From NCBI RefSeq assembly GCF_020382885.2, contig NC_058495.1, forward strand, positions 21,620,127 to 21,684,126: a stretch of DNA of 64,000 bases. Direction: 5' to 3'. The notes below the pieces were generated by a model that saw only the letters and a program-made list of their open reading frames with translations, had not been told where the DNA came from and did no database searches. Below, piece by piece: positions 14,060 to 27,489 of this stretch (the first letter of the stretch is position 1; every line of letters starts with the position of its first letter). A program made the translations under genes and the position numbers. The stretch comes from Scatophagus argus. Lineage: Eukaryota; Chordata; Actinopteri; Scatophagidae.

Positions 14060-14569
14060 TGCGATGAGGCTGTTGTTCAGGGTTTGGGCTCGGCCCCTTA
14101 CCTCCAGCCAAGGGAAATCTTAATGCCAGTCTTAATGCATACCAAGACATTTTGGACTATGCTACGCTTCTGATTTTGTGGCAACAGTTTGATGAAAACC
14201 CTTTTCTATTCCAGCATGACTGTGCCCCAGTGCACAAAGCTCCATAAAGACATGGTTGGATGAGTTTGATGTGGAAGAACTTGACTGGCCCACACAGAGT
14301 CCTGACCTCAACCCCATCCAACACCTTTGGGATGAACTGGAAAGAAGTTTGTGAGCCAGGCCTTTTGGTTCAACATCAGTGTCTGACCTCACAAATGCTC
14401 TGCTGCATGAATGAGCAAAAATCCCCACAGAAACACTCAAACATGTTGTGGAAAGCCTTCACAGAAGAGTGGAAGCTGTCATAGCTGCAAAGCTGTCTGT
14501 GTATTTAGAATGAAATGTCCCTGTTGGTGTGATGATCAGGTGTCCCAGTTCTTTTGTCTATAAAGTGTA
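14060..14569 (+). pseudogene. Tc1/mariner-like transposase remnant with 3' terminal repeat
   Basis: Plus-strand translation in shifting frames gives the C-terminal part of a Tc1-like DDE transposase. Landmarks are a 'HDCAPVH' block, which carries the second catalytic Asp, then 'DWPTQSPDLNPI' and 'LWDELERS', which carry the region of the final catalytic acidic residue. Stops and frameshifts interrupt it, so it is dead. It ends at about 14569 in a terminal repeat containing CTTTTGTCTATAAAGTGTA. The matching 5' end is absent, so the copy is 5'-truncated. A deleted relative with the same terminus lies at 38209. Confidence 0.88.
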
Positions 14570-14693
14570 CTTGCTATATAGCTCTTCTCAAATTAATTTA
14601 AATTGCCTTCCAATAAAATTAGATGATGGTACATCCATCCTGTGATGTTTTTCCAAGCTTGAAAACTCATGACCAACCTTTCATGACCAAGCT

Positions 14694-14694
<1 letters not shown>

Positions 14695-14749
<55 letters not shown>
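14695..14749. repeat. (AC)n microsatellite, about 27 uninterrupted units
   Basis: A perfect AC dinucleotide run of about 54 bases starts just downstream of the Tc1-like remnant. A perfect run of this length is expected to vary in length between individuals. Confidence 0.97.
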
Positions 14750-14750
<1 letters not shown>

Positions 14751-14759
14751 TAATTCATG

Positions 14760-17700
14760 CAGCCACAGCATTCTCTGAGCCCCTCTCCATCTCCACCTCT
14801 AGACAGCCTATTACTCACCTCTCCAGCAGCAGCACACATTCACTCCTGCGGCTGGCAGGCCTCAGGGCCCCAGATCACAACCTCTTTCTAATTTATGTTT
14901 GACTGTGCTGCAAGCCCACGTGCCTGTTCCTGTTGTTTACGTGGTAGCTGCTGAAAGAGCTTTAAAGGTTTGACACTTAACTCTTAGCTTTACTGAACTT
15001 GGAGGTACTGCGTGGCACAAACTAAATTCTTCTTTTTTTAAAAGAAGAAGAAGAAGAAAAATAAGCTTTTTTCAATGTCCACTAAGCCATAAAGTGAAGG
15101 CCAAGTCTGTAATTTTGATATTCAGGCTGAGGTTCAGCACGAATATGTATGCTGTACAGAGAGACAAATTGAGGCTATGCTACTGACATTAATTAGTGTG
15201 GGAGATGCAGATTTGGAGCATTTTAAAAGATTTCAAAGACCTGTCCCAGGTTGGGAGAAAAGCAGTGAGGCACTGTCACAAGGCACTTTAACTAATGGCT
15301 GCTGGTTCTTCATGAGGCACATATCGTAACTGTCACACTCATCTCTGTTTTATGTCTGAATATGACTCCTGGGTGCTTTACTTTCTCTCCTTTTTCGCTC
15401 TCATTCTATCTTTTCAAGAGCCATAATTACCTTTGACAGCTGCTGGAAAACTTGGAAGATAATTTAGGGAAAAAAATCCTGTGTTTTGACATAAATACCT
15501 CTGTACAGAGAGCAACTCAGACCCCCTTTGAGACTCACTTTCTAAACAAGCTGTTTCTGAAAGAGGTGTGTGGAGGATTTTGCCATCGTGTTGCAACACT
15601 GAGGAAGGAATATGGGAGTGTGAAAAGAAAATTGGAGTGACATCAACTTCTCAGTGAGAGATGTCAAAGTGGAGGATGGAAACTAGGTAAGAGAAATAGA
15701 TGTCAAGTCAGACTTATTGATGCAGCCCAAAATTACAAATTTACCTCAAAAGGGGCTTGACAATCTCTAGCTGGAAAAAAGTAAGATTTATAAATTCAAA
15801 ATATGGAAAACAAATTCAAACACACACAGCACACAAAAGACAATCCCCGCTGTGCATTGCTGTTTCTTTGTAAGCACTGCTCGAAGTGACAAACTGAAGT
15901 GGTGGTGACTACGAAGATCCATCACTACTCCCAATTTAGCACTGAGGCAAGCACCACCCTCTGTCCTTACACACATGCATAAAGACTGATGATATTTTCA
16001 TAACCCGGTTATGGTGAGGTAAGAGGCTATAAAGGAAGCTCTCCACCAACAGCTGCAGTGAAGATGACATTGGCCCCAGACCCTGGGATCCAAACTGCAC
16101 TGCACCCTTTTCCTCGCACCAAAGCCCTGAAATCCATTTAATTCACACAGACTAGCAATAGAGTGAAAAGGTGCAACGCTGAAGCCAACAAATTGTCAGT
16201 ATTAGAATTTAGAGGTTTGATTTTCTTTAAATAATTTCTACAAACAGGATAAAATATCATCATTTGTCATCTGTGTTTTAGGTATAGCCTAGTAGGTGTT
16301 GTAGCCTACCTGCTCATAATTACAAATTGACAAAAATTCAGTGTCAAAACTGAATTTAAAAAGGAAAAGATCTGTTGGATGAGAAAAATTGTTTTCATTT
16401 CCACATTAATAAGTTCCAAAAAGAAAGACCTGGAAAGTAGCAGTGATGGCAAAGACTAAATGGTTGGCCTTTCATGAAAAATGCGCACACTAAAACAAAC
16501 GGAACAATCAGCCAACAACAAACACATAATTGAGTTTGACAAACAGCTTAATGACACAATTAAGAGTTTGAGATAATAAATAACAAAGAACACTCAGGAA
16601 ATCCTGCTTTAGTCTCGAGTCACTCGTCTAGATATACATTACTCACCAGCAATGCCATAATCAGCCATCATGCATAAAATAAACACAGCCCTCAAACTTT
16701 ATTTTGAAAAGTAAATGGAAACAATTAACCTGGAGCTTCAGTGACCAGGGCGTCTCCTAACATCTGTGTGTTGTCGCAGCTGTCCACATGAAACATGATG
16801 AAGGCGTTTGTGTGTTTATGTAAGTGGAGGAGGAGGAGGGAGGCCATTCAGGTATCTTACAGCCACAGATACACTACTATTGCAGACAGTTTCTCTTAAC
16901 ACGTAAAATATTACTATCAAACTGTGAATTCTGATGCATGTCAGGATAGCCAGGTATGCAGCAAAAAAAAAAAAAAACCTACCATACCTGTCAGACTTTC
17001 CTTTCTGGATTGACACACAGGCAGTTCACAGTGAGAACGATGGCATTGTTGGAACAATACATGCTTGATTTCAGACGCAGACATGCAGCAGCAGCTTCTC
17101 ATTTCATTTTTTTATTTTTTTTTCTGGCTGAAATAATGACTGTCACCAACAGATTTTATTGGCTGCTGCTAGCTAGCATTAAGCTAATGGTAGCCAAACA
17201 ATTTGGTGGAAAAAGTAAGCTTGGGAAAGCATGTTTCAAATTAACTTATTTCAAAGCTGTTTTTAAATATGGTGTAAAATATGTAGCACTTAATAGGCGC
17301 TCATTATACAATCAGGGTAAATTTTATTACACTTTAATTACAGTGGGTTTCAATTTAAATACCAGGTTTTATTTGATATTTGGTTTTAATACTGATTTAG
17401 AAAATAAGTATCTATTCATGTATTCCTTATGCAAATGGTTTCCTGTTGGTACCTGACAGGTTGCACTGAAATACGTACTCTGAGTGACAATCTACAAATT
17501 GAGGTCTACTGTGGACCACAGTGCTGTGTTTGTTTTGCTTTGCCATTCCTGTCAGTATGTAGCTGTGGTGGCTGTGGTAGGACCAGAGGTCCTTGGGGAC
17601 AGTTGGGGCAGTCATCCCAGACAGACCAGAAGGGAACAGGTGGCTATTCCTGTAACCAGGCCTTTCCCTTGTATCAGCGCACTGAGTGAGCACGGTGTTA

Positions 17701-19320
17701 ACACTTTTACAGCTCCCCTGGGCAACTTAAGACCCATGGCTTGCCTGTGTAAAAGCCTGTGGTGACAGGTCACCTTGGCAGAAGGTGGCACTGTCTGCCT
17801 GGGCGCTTCGCCAGGTCACACGGGTCAAATGTGTGGACTGACACGCACCCTCAGCATCAAGATGCTGCTGGAGAGAAACACACAAACAGGTGGTGTGTGT
17901 GTCATCACACTTTACACACTAAAGACTGTGTTATAATTAAACAGATTTCTTAAAATATAAAAGCCCACGAATGAAAATTAAAAAACCAGGAAGGGAAAGA
18001 AAATGTGAAATCATTTTTGTGGAGTTGGACTTGGATGTCTTTTCCATTTAAGAATTGTAATAGAGCAGCTTTTAACAACCACCTATGAATGAATGTAATT
18101 GGTTGAGACACATCAGAAAACCTAAACATCCAAACATTTAATCAAAAAAAATTTGTATTTTTTTAAAGTTACTGAGAGTCAAAACATTTTCCCCCTAAAA
18201 GGTATTATGACTTCACCTTAGCCAACACAACACACTTTGTACATCACAACATCCTAAGTCAAACACATGAACACTTTGATCCCCTCACAGACTGATAAAG
18301 AAAATAATGAAGGGCCCAGAGCTGGACAGTGGATATGTTGTGGCCAGCTGAGAACTTCACAATTACACGTGACAAGATAATATTAGCATAAATACAAAAA
18401 AGCGGTCACTAAGGGATCGACACATGACTGTATCTGCACTTGACTGGAGACACAGGCATTCACTTAAACATAGTTGAATTTGGGAAACATGGCATATTAC
18501 TTTAGATTAGATTTCTGTTTTTTGTAAAAGTGGATTATTTCTAAAACTGTTTCTTTTATCAAGCATCAGTGTCAGCACCATACTAGTACAGTGATTCATC
18601 CCCAGTCTGATTAATTACTTCTTTGACAACCTGTGAACAACAACCTGTAGACAAATCAGTCAAAATGATCACGTAGTTTCATACTTTCATCTTACAACTC
18701 CTGCAGCAACTTAAAAGCTTGACCTCAGCCCAACAGAATGAGTTCAGTCCATTTAAATTCAGCTACTTTCATCGTGCGGCTTCTATATTTCAGCCAGATA
18801 AACTCGTCACCCCAAAGTGACAAATGTACGTCCTTCATCATGAGGCTTGCATTAAGAGACACATATCAAAGACATTAGAGACTTATAAATACTGTTTCCT
18901 GTACAATCAATCCAATTTTAGTTCATCAGGACAGTGCTGCTTTCACAGGATAAAGCAATGTTTGTTTAATGTATCAGCCATAATAAAGAAAGATTCAAAT
19001 TCCACAGGGAAACACTTCTAAGGACAAGCTGATGCTCAGAACATCTTGGTTAATATTACAGGTCCAGAAATTTGCCTGCTGTGATTTATATGAGCTGTCG
19101 CCTGACATTACAAGTAACATAACAAATACAGTACTGGCTAAGCTCAACAGGCTGGCTTGGATTAAGTGCTTCATTTGCTCTGCAGAGAAAGCTGAGACTA
19201 GCTTGATGTCTGCCAACAAGGAAAAAAAGGGCATCGACAATAATTAGACAAATTAACAGGAACAACTTTGCAATAAAATGTATTTCCAAAAACGTTTCTG
19301 TTGTTTTATTGCATTGTTTA
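14760..19320. other. Unique intergenic DNA with one GC-richer island
   Basis: No exon was recognised. A 166-codon plus-strand frame at 16956-17456 is AT-rich and low in complexity at both ends, and looks like chance. The stretch at about 17500-17880 is GC-richer and non-repetitive, with frames open on both strands and a near-palindrome GGTGACAGGTCACC near 17759. It could be a conserved regulatory element but shows no gene-like splice structure. Simple sequence includes a GAA run at 15040-15060 and a GGA run at 16826-16843. Confidence 0.5.
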
Positions 19321-19328
19321 TTGGGGGC

Positions 19329-19650
19329 ATGGTGACGGTCAGTCAGTCCAGTAAATTGTGGATGAATGAAATTTGGTACCTAGATTTGCTGATCGCTTCA
19401 CTTTTTGTCTAATTCAACCAATACTTTGTTTTATGACAAAAAACTTGCTAAAAATATTGACATTCCCATTGATCCACAACTGTATTTTGCAATTATTCCT
19501 AAATGACAAATGTTAACACACTAAACTAAGATGTTGAACTGTTCAAACATCAGCATGTTAGCATTATGAACATATTAGCATTGCTTCCTTAGCTCAAATC
19601 ACTTCTGTGCCTCACAGAACTGCAAGCAGTGCTGGGAACTGTAGTCTAAA
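19329..19650 (+). repeat. Degenerate fish interspersed repeat, copy 2
   Basis: This is the same family as 11755-12135 in the same orientation. Shared blocks are 'gaaatttggtac', 'ccaatactttg', 'acattcccat', 'actaaactaagatg', and the 'catcagcatgttagcatt' tail with 'ctgtgcctcacagaactgc'. It is non-coding. Confidence 0.7.
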
Positions 19651-19659
19651 GTAGCCTAA

Positions 19660-21985
19660 AGTTACAGTTTTCAAAAATTTATTTTACTATGTCTGAAACT
19701 TAAGTAATGTGATAAATAGAATTTGGGAAGGTACATTAATTCTGCAGGTCTTATAAATAAATAAAGTTTTAAAAGGGCTTTTTTACTTCTTGCTTGGTAT
19801 ACATTTGGTCTTGATTTCCCAGAGCCAATATGTCCTGTACGCCCTGCAGTGACACAGCAGCTTATTGAGAAACCAGCCCGTCTATCAAAATTATGAGCAA
19901 TATCAACCCCATGAAGAGAGATATTGTACATCAACAGGGTGTATTGCTTTTTCATAAGTTCAGCAGATGTGTATTGTGTCCAAACAAATTCCATCATCTA
20001 ACACAATACCAAGTTTCACAGAACTATTGCAGTAACAATTACAGGGAACAAACTTCTACAATACAGCTATTGAGAACGGTTATATAAGCAGCAGGCTCAT
20101 GGCCAAGCTGACCACATCTGTTACCTTTCTTTACCTGCACAGAGGTATTTATAATCTGAAGTTCTTAGGCTACATAAAAAGTAAGAAAGGAACAATAAAT
20201 AAATGTTCACTTTAAAACCTCTCCCAGTATGTTTGTACAGAGGTCATAAGGACTAAATGGTGCCTTGTTTTGAATGTTTCTCAAAGAACTTTACAGAAGG
20301 TCGATCATTTCTTCCCGCAAGAGCCTTTGCTCACTCTTCCAAAATATCCCTGGCCCCGACTCTGGAGGGAGAGGACATAAATCTGACCCCTTAAGAGATT
20401 ACACACTATTAAAGGCATATGATCCAGGTTGGATGGAAAGCAGGGCTGTGAAGGGGGGCTCCAGGAAAGACTCCAGCTTGCCTGGATTGATTCTGGCTGA
20501 CATGCCGGCCCCATTCTGTGCCTCATTCTCAGCCTCACAAGCAGGTTTATTACTGGACTCCTGCCAGTGCATTTGATTGCTGATGGTCAAAATCCAGTCT
20601 AATGTTGTATATCAAATTCAAGTGAGGGGACATAACGTATCTATAAATGTATGATAATGTGATGGCCCAGTGACCCACATATTCTGACAGGCCTGGCCTT
20701 GAGAGCTATTTTTCCCCCCCTCACACAGCTATTGTGTTCACTGATGCTTGCTCACATGTAGGGTAAACTTAAGAGTTTTGTGATCATCCATTGTGGTTGG
20801 TGTCCATTTAAGACTGAATACTGGAAATTAGGAAAAGGAAATTAGTTTTCTTTTTGCTTTTGGAGGCACTGTCACCATCATCGGCGGTAACAAATTTCAT
20901 GACTCCTGCTTGTCCAGGTGGGGAGTACGCGCTTGACACAATCTGTAGCTAAAAACTTTGTCTTTGTGATTACACTTCACCAGGCACAACCATTCACATA
21001 CAACCTGCAGTCATTAACACTCTCAATATGGAAGTCTTTTGGGAAAATTATTCTGAATGCACTCTGATGAGCTGACATCTGGATGAAAAATGCTGAGTGG
21101 TCTTGATGAGTCCCTGTTGTCTCACTTTGATGGTCACAATCAGCATTAATGCAAAGTACTGTTCAACACTGAGCTGCTGCCTCCCAGGAGAAGCAAAACA
21201 CTGAATCACACATATCAAGATAAAACAAGACCAGTGCTTTGTCCAAAATTATTCACAACTCCTCATAATAGATAATCATAATCAAGTAAAACTTTCACTT
21301 TACTTAATCAAACAAGACTCAAAATGACAGAAGATAAATGTAGTGCAAAACATACAGGCTGTTTACACCTGGCACATGTGTCTTGACGCAATCATAGGTG
21401 GACAACTCTAAGTGCGTCATTTCACACCTGACATTAGAATACATCTCCACATGTGTATTGTGTGATCACTTGAAGTTTATAGAGTTTTTCTCGATGCACA
21501 AAATTCTGCCTTTTTTTTTTTTTTTTTAAGGAAATCTGGGGCGTTTCCCCACAGATGACAAAGAAATCTATATTACTCACCATTTAATGTTTCTGTAACA
21601 TGTATCACGTCAATAACAAAAGGCTGATTTTCAGAAAATTTCACAAATTTAGTGCAAATTGTGAAATCACTTCAAACAGTTGCTAAATGCTGATATGTAA
21701 TACACACTTTAGACACAGAGTAGCCAACAGACCAGTACAGAGATGCTGTGACAAACTGACAAAAGCATATTTTACAGAAAAGAAATTATCTGATGTGTTG
21801 TATTTGCCATGGTCGTGTTGCAATAAAGTTCTCATTTCGATCGTCAATTTAAAAGGTGAAAATCAGCTGAAACAGACAGTATGTTCACCTTCTGCTCTTC
21901 TTGGCAGGGAGCAGAGCCCAGATACACATTCCGGGCCTATTAATGTCAGGGGTAAAACAGGGACATAGTAAGTAAGAAGCAATTT
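19660..21985. other. Unique intergenic DNA, nothing recognised
   Basis: Only short open frames are present. A GC-richer patch at about 20340-20560 has frames open on both strands, but there are no flanking splice sites that build a protein and no family match. A run of about 17 T lies near 21511. Confidence 0.5.
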
Positions 21986-21994
21986 TGGATAGAG

Positions 21995-22115
21995 CCATGA
22001 ATGTGTGTGCTAAATTTCAGACGGTCCAACCAATAGTTGTTTCACATAAAACCATCAGTATCAACCTCATGGTGGCACTAAGGGAAAAGTCAAGAGATCA
22101 CTGAGATCAGTGTGA
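21995..22115 (-). repeat. Fish interspersed repeat fragment, copy 3 (inverted)
   Basis: The segment holding 'ccaaccaatagttgttt', 'tcaacctcatggtggcac' and 'aaaagtcaagagatcac' matches the reverse strand of the repeat family at 11755 and 19329. It is a short internal fragment and non-coding. Confidence 0.6.
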
Positions 22116-22119
22116 TCGA

Positions 22120-24365
22120 TTTAATTACACTGATATGCTCGGTCTAAAGATACACAATACCGGGAATAGTATAGAAAGTATATCACAGGGTTGTTATTTG
22201 TATGACAGAGAATCAGAGATGAGATCTTGGGATTGTAATCTCTGATCTGATCTTTCAACCACATCCTAAAAGCCATCCTGATGTTACGCTTTCATCTTAA
22301 TGATACTTAGACTAGATACAGATTGACAAATACACACTCTAAATCCAATAATTTTTGTATTGATGATACACATGGAGACCATATCAAACACACATCTAAG
22401 AATGTCTATATCACCTTAAGATTTAATAGAAATTAACACATGCTGTGTGTTTGTGGTTACTAAACGAAGTCTGACACTCTGTGAATCGTCCTCTGTCTGA
22501 CAGATGAACAAAAGCTGCTCTGTTTGAAACAACACATCTGAATGTGCAAGAGGCCCCAGACTTCACTTGGCTTCTCCCCAAGCTCTCCAATGGCTCATCA
22601 AAGTGAGAATAAGGAAGGAACTCCACTGTGGTTTCATGGCAAGCTCAAACATGGGCTCAGGCTTTGAGGAGATGTTTGAAAAATTGCCATATTTTTTCCT
22701 TTTTTTAAAAATCCAGGGTTTGTAGTGTGAACAATGCAGAATGAGACTTAGCAGTGATATTAAAGTGTCTGGGAATCACATCTTTTGAGGATGAGGAAGT
22801 GCACATGTTTACTAAACAAAATATCATTTACCCACATTCAAGCCCTGTCTATATCTGAAATAAGAACATCCATGCCTCATTTGGAGTTAATACCACTTGG
22901 CAAAAGAGAGGCAACAGGCTTTGCAACACCCAAGGGTGGAGCTGATGAATCAAGACCCGTTGTTAATGTATCTATCCCTGGGTGGATGGGTGGGAGGCAG
23001 GCGCCAGGCCAGTCAAGCAGGCAGGGAGACAGGCCAAGGTCCCCGGATGCCAGCATGATGGACAGGAGGTGGGAATGGCTGGACGAGGTGCCTGGGAACC
23101 TTGCTCCTAGAGGATGACAACTCTATAAGTCAGACCCTGATAAAGCAGTCAGGAGTGACAATCTCTGGGCCCCAGCCAACGCAGCGTCCGTCCTGCTCAG
23201 ATAAAGTCAGACAGGCCATCCATCAGTCAGGAGACAGAGAGCTGGGCCCATGCTCTCCCGCCTCAATGGAAACAACTCAATGACCAGCTGCTGCTGGAAT
23301 GCTCAGAGCCTCTTGCAGTCGAGAGGTAACAGTGGGAGGAACAAAGATGGCTCTGCAAGAATCATGCATAGGAGATTAGTGGGAGTGTGTGACACGTAGC
23401 CTGTTTAGGGGTAGAGGTGCCACGTCTTTGGGTGAGAGGGTGGAGATGATGCTTGACAATGGCGGGGAGAGGACAAGTCTCCAGCTAGGAGGACCACCAT
23501 GGCTGCCAACAGCGGGGCAATGCTAGAGAGCCTTCATACTATAATGGGAAATAAGCCCTGGAAAACTGCAAATGTCACCCAATACATTCCACATGTCAAG
23601 CCTGTGCAAAGGCAGACAAAGCCAGTGTCACAAGGAAATGAAACAAAATACCACCTCCGACTTCCCTTTAAAAGGATGTGAGACTACAACATGAACATTT
23701 AAGACAAAAGCAGATGTGATTTCAGATAAACGAAGCACAAGATTAGATGCACAAAATTTAAAATTGCCAAGAATTTTGTGAGTACACAGTACTGTAATCA
23801 TTCAGGGCAAACATCTTCACCTGGAAATGCCTCTTCACTGCCTCCTCTGTGTGGACAACCTCTTGCATTCTTCTCTATCTATACCCATTGCTTTGTGGTC
23901 TCAAGCCAGGAGCTTGTCTGTGTATTGCTCGAAAAGGAAATATAACCAATTTCATAAGGACAAACAATTTCTCTCTCCTGTTTAGTCACAGTTAGCCTCT
24001 TGAGTTGGATGTGACAAGAGTGGAGCAGCAGATTTGCCTTGGTTTGAGCTACATATGGTTTGATCCTGTCAGAAGATATTATTAATATCTTCCAAGCATT
24101 AAAATAATTTGTATGCATAAACTGTATCCAATTATACAAAAAAGCAATGTATATATGTGTGTATGTGTATGTGTGTTTTTTGTTTTTTTTACCCAAAGGG
24201 GAACCCTTCCAATAAATGAGCTCATTGTTTGCCTCAGTGTTTATAGTGGCTGGTTAATGTTTCTGATAACTCATGGGGCTGTTTAAATGGCCCTGTCACT
24301 AGCATCTGGTGTACGTCATTGTGGCTGTTACTGAATAGTGCTATTGCGGTGTCATATCAATTTTG
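22120..24365. other. Unique intergenic DNA with GC-richer island
   Basis: No gene was recognised. About 22880-23530 is clearly GC-richer than its surroundings and non-repetitive. It has an open plus-strand frame (22785-23117) rich in Gly, Arg and Pro, but no splice context or family resemblance. It may be a regulatory element. TG-rich simple sequence lies at about 24148-24180. Confidence 0.5.
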
Positions 24366-24370
24366 ATTTT

Positions 24371-24570
24371 AAAAGAACAGCTTGGAATTTTAAGAGATAT
24401 GCTAATTGCTTTGCTGATGAATGTTTGAAGAGAAATACTGCCATCATGTCTGTCCATTAAAGTTAGCCAGCTAAAAATGGACCTACAGCCAGCAGCTGGT
24501 TAGCTTAGCTTAGCATCAAGATTGGAAACAGGAAGAAGTAGTTAGCCTTGCTCTATCCAAAAGATTTTTT
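24371..24570 (+). repeat. Fish interspersed repeat with 'ggttagcttagcttagcat' core
   Basis: Recognised from memory as a widespread fish repeat by 'gaattttaagagatatgc', 'tcatgtctgtccatt', 'ccagcagctggttagcttag' and 'attggaaacagg'. Another member at 27490-27910 carries the same terminal sequence inverted. It is non-coding. Confidence 0.65.
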
Positions 24571-24574
24571 CCCT

Positions 24575-27485
24575 AATGAAAACATATCTTGCTTATACAG
24601 TCCTAACAAAAACTAAAAACTATTTACTACTATAACATTAACCTCCCCTCTCCCTCATAAAACAACAAATTATAATTTTATTGGTCTTTGGTCTATATTA
24701 CTGAGCTTTAGAGATGCAAGTAGGATTTTGTTATGTTTGGGCAGAGTAAGGTTGTTGGTTGTAACCTCTGATACACAGTTATAAAAGCGGTGTCAAGGTT
24801 CTCATGCTCTCACTCCAGGTGAGACTGCAAATAAATGTCTTTAGCAGAATATCAAAGTATTCCTACAACAATAACATCAGAGGGTATAAAACAGTATGAG
24901 AACTCTTCAGTAGTTTTAGCTAGTCTTGACCTCTCTGTTACAACTGGAATCAAGGCTTTCTGTCGAGTCCCTGCCTGATGTATCCTAGGACACCAGGTTA
25001 TTGTTAACCACCAACCTCTATGAAGGGTCACCTTCAGAGAGAATTGCGCTTATTGTAATTTGGCACAAACACTTGGAATCGTACTCCACCAGAAATAGTA
25101 ACTTGTCCTCAGTTCGGGGTCAAATGCCAACAGCAAGGAAACAGCATTCCTGTGAAACAATAGCATTCCAGTCCTGCTTCATCATGCTTCTTTAGGGAAG
25201 GACTCTCCGCTCAGAGACACACACATGCTGTGTTCAAATGTTTTTCTATAAGCAACCTTTAATCACACTCTCAGAAATGCTTTCAACTTGGCTGCAGAGT
25301 GAGTGTGAAGGACATGCTAACTATGTAAAAGAATGCAATTCTTTCTTCGGTTGAGATTGCCATGCCTTATCTCCTTTCCTGTGTCTCAAAACACTTTTCT
25401 TCGTCGGATCGTATCAAAACACTGCTTTAATTACACCACAACACATAGAGGTGGTTGCACTGGCAAGCCTTCACACCAAACATGGCAACACAATTAATGA
25501 CTGGAAAGTTTGCTTTGGAAATGTCTCAACCACAACATGCTAAAGCAAAACTGCGACTTGGAAAATATTGCAGGTAAGTCAGTGAAATTGAAATGGACAG
25601 TTCGTTTCACTCACTCACACAGAATGCATTGTGGAAAACATGAACGTGTTATAGGAAGGAAAAAGGACGTCATAGTGAAACTCAGTATCTATGTATTAGT
25701 AAGACTTCACTGTCACACAAGGCGCTTTTTTCTGTTTGGTGTCTCTCTGCAGGCTGCTTGTTGCTTAAAAAGAGTGAATGTTCAGGCAGGTGGTTGGAAC
25801 TTGCCAAAGTGATATTTTTTCTATTCTTATGACGGGGGCAGCTTAAGCTACAGCTGTTTCTCATCAATAAAGCTTCAGCCTTCTCACAGTTAATAATGGA
25901 GCACGAACCCACAGGGAAAACTGTTGCTTCTACTGTATGAAAAAGAGTAAATCATGTTGCTCAAGAGACAGTGCTCATGTAATAAAAACAATGAATAAGA
26001 AAAAAATTGAAACAAATGTGGTCAAGAGGATTGAGCCAGAAGAACAGCAGCAGATCATGGTCTGTCTCTCAAAATGACATCATACACTTGAAGGTGTTTT
26101 CACAAGTCACTTTTCAGCTGGAGCTATGCTAACTCCATCACTGGTGCACAGCAAATGTGACTGCGCAATCACCTTGTGTCTACTCGGACGCTAGGAAAGT
26201 TGCAGGAGGTGTCCTGGCAAGGGATCAGACCAAAGTAAAGGCCGTTCTTCCATCTGAATGCCCTCATGTTGTCTGCCAAGGCAGCTACCTGCAGAGGACA
26301 GGTTCTGCTTGTATCAAAGGCAGGTTACCTGGTCTGAATCCAGCTGTCACCAGGTTTCCAGTCCATCTGGCCCCAGGGAACATCTGTCCCTCTGATGGAA
26401 CTGAATCCAAGCTCTCATCAAGGCCTAATTTAAAGGCAAAGGGGTGGTGAGAATGATGCCTCAGTCGGGTTCATCACTCAGAAGAGGACAAATGTGGAAG
26501 TAAAATAATCATTGAATGTCTTGTGCAAAAAATAAATAAATAAGAATTAAAAAGCACCCACACATCTATATGTTTGGCCAGGAAATGCTGGACTGTTTGC
26601 ACAACATTATTTTGCCCCTATTGTTAACCATTTTGTTCCCAACATTCCAGCCTGTAGTGCACCATTTGTCCTGTCTGCCTCTCTATTCACAACCCCCAGG
26701 GTTTTCAGCCATTGTCGACCTGAATCCACGGTGACTGGAAGATAAAGGACTCGCACGGCCCCTGCAAAGTCTCCTGAACACACTCGTACCTGATGCTGCA
26801 TGCAAACAAAGAGCAGCGGATTCCTCAGCCGCGAAGGCTGCGAGCACACACTGAGGACGTCCTTTGTAAGAACATGGACTACATTTATCAAAAAAGACAC
26901 ACTTGTCTTGTGTAGTTTAAAAGATGAAATATGAACACTGCTCAGTTAAACTGATCAATCAAACTGTCAAAGCAGGCAGTGCAGATCAAATATTAATCAA
27001 AATTCTATCTCTGCATTGCACATTTCTTGGTTCAAATGTTTTGCATATTTTAGTGTGTCATTTAGCTGTATTTAGAGAAGGTTTGTGACCGGGCTGCCAT
27101 GTTGCAAACATGAGATTACAGAGAGAGACTTCGATATTCATGTGGCCAGAACGGCTACCAAAAACAAAAGAAAGAGAAGTTCAGATTACAACACAGAGAA
27201 AGAGTGTGACATCATTATCTGTTCTGTTACTCCATGTAGCAAATCATCGTTTGCTGCTATATTCATGTTTAAAATCTCATATATAACCTTTAAATACCTC
27301 CTAGGATTATTTAGTCTAATTACACTAAGCTTGAGGCTGTTTAACTTCAACTCAAGGAAACAGAAATTATTGTCTGAATGAAGTAATGAATGCACAACTA
27401 GACCAATGTGTAACGAACAATACGTTTCCAATTGGAAACAATCTAGTTGGTGAATGAATGCCGTTGTGATTATCAGACTTTACAT
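24575..27485. other. Unique intergenic DNA, nothing recognised
   Basis: No exon was found. Two non-repetitive, GC-richer patches lie at about 26150-26450 and 26640-26870. Each carries a roughly 97-codon frame that matches no known protein and lacks convincing splice sites. The rest is AT-rich unique sequence. Confidence 0.5.
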
Positions 27486-27489
27486 TCAA

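Noticed and set aside
16956..17456. 166-codon plus-strand open frame, the longest in the gene desert
   Set aside because: AT-rich, Phe/Tyr/Leu/Lys-heavy, begins in a poly-A tract, matches no family, and lacks promoter or splice context. Best explained by chance.
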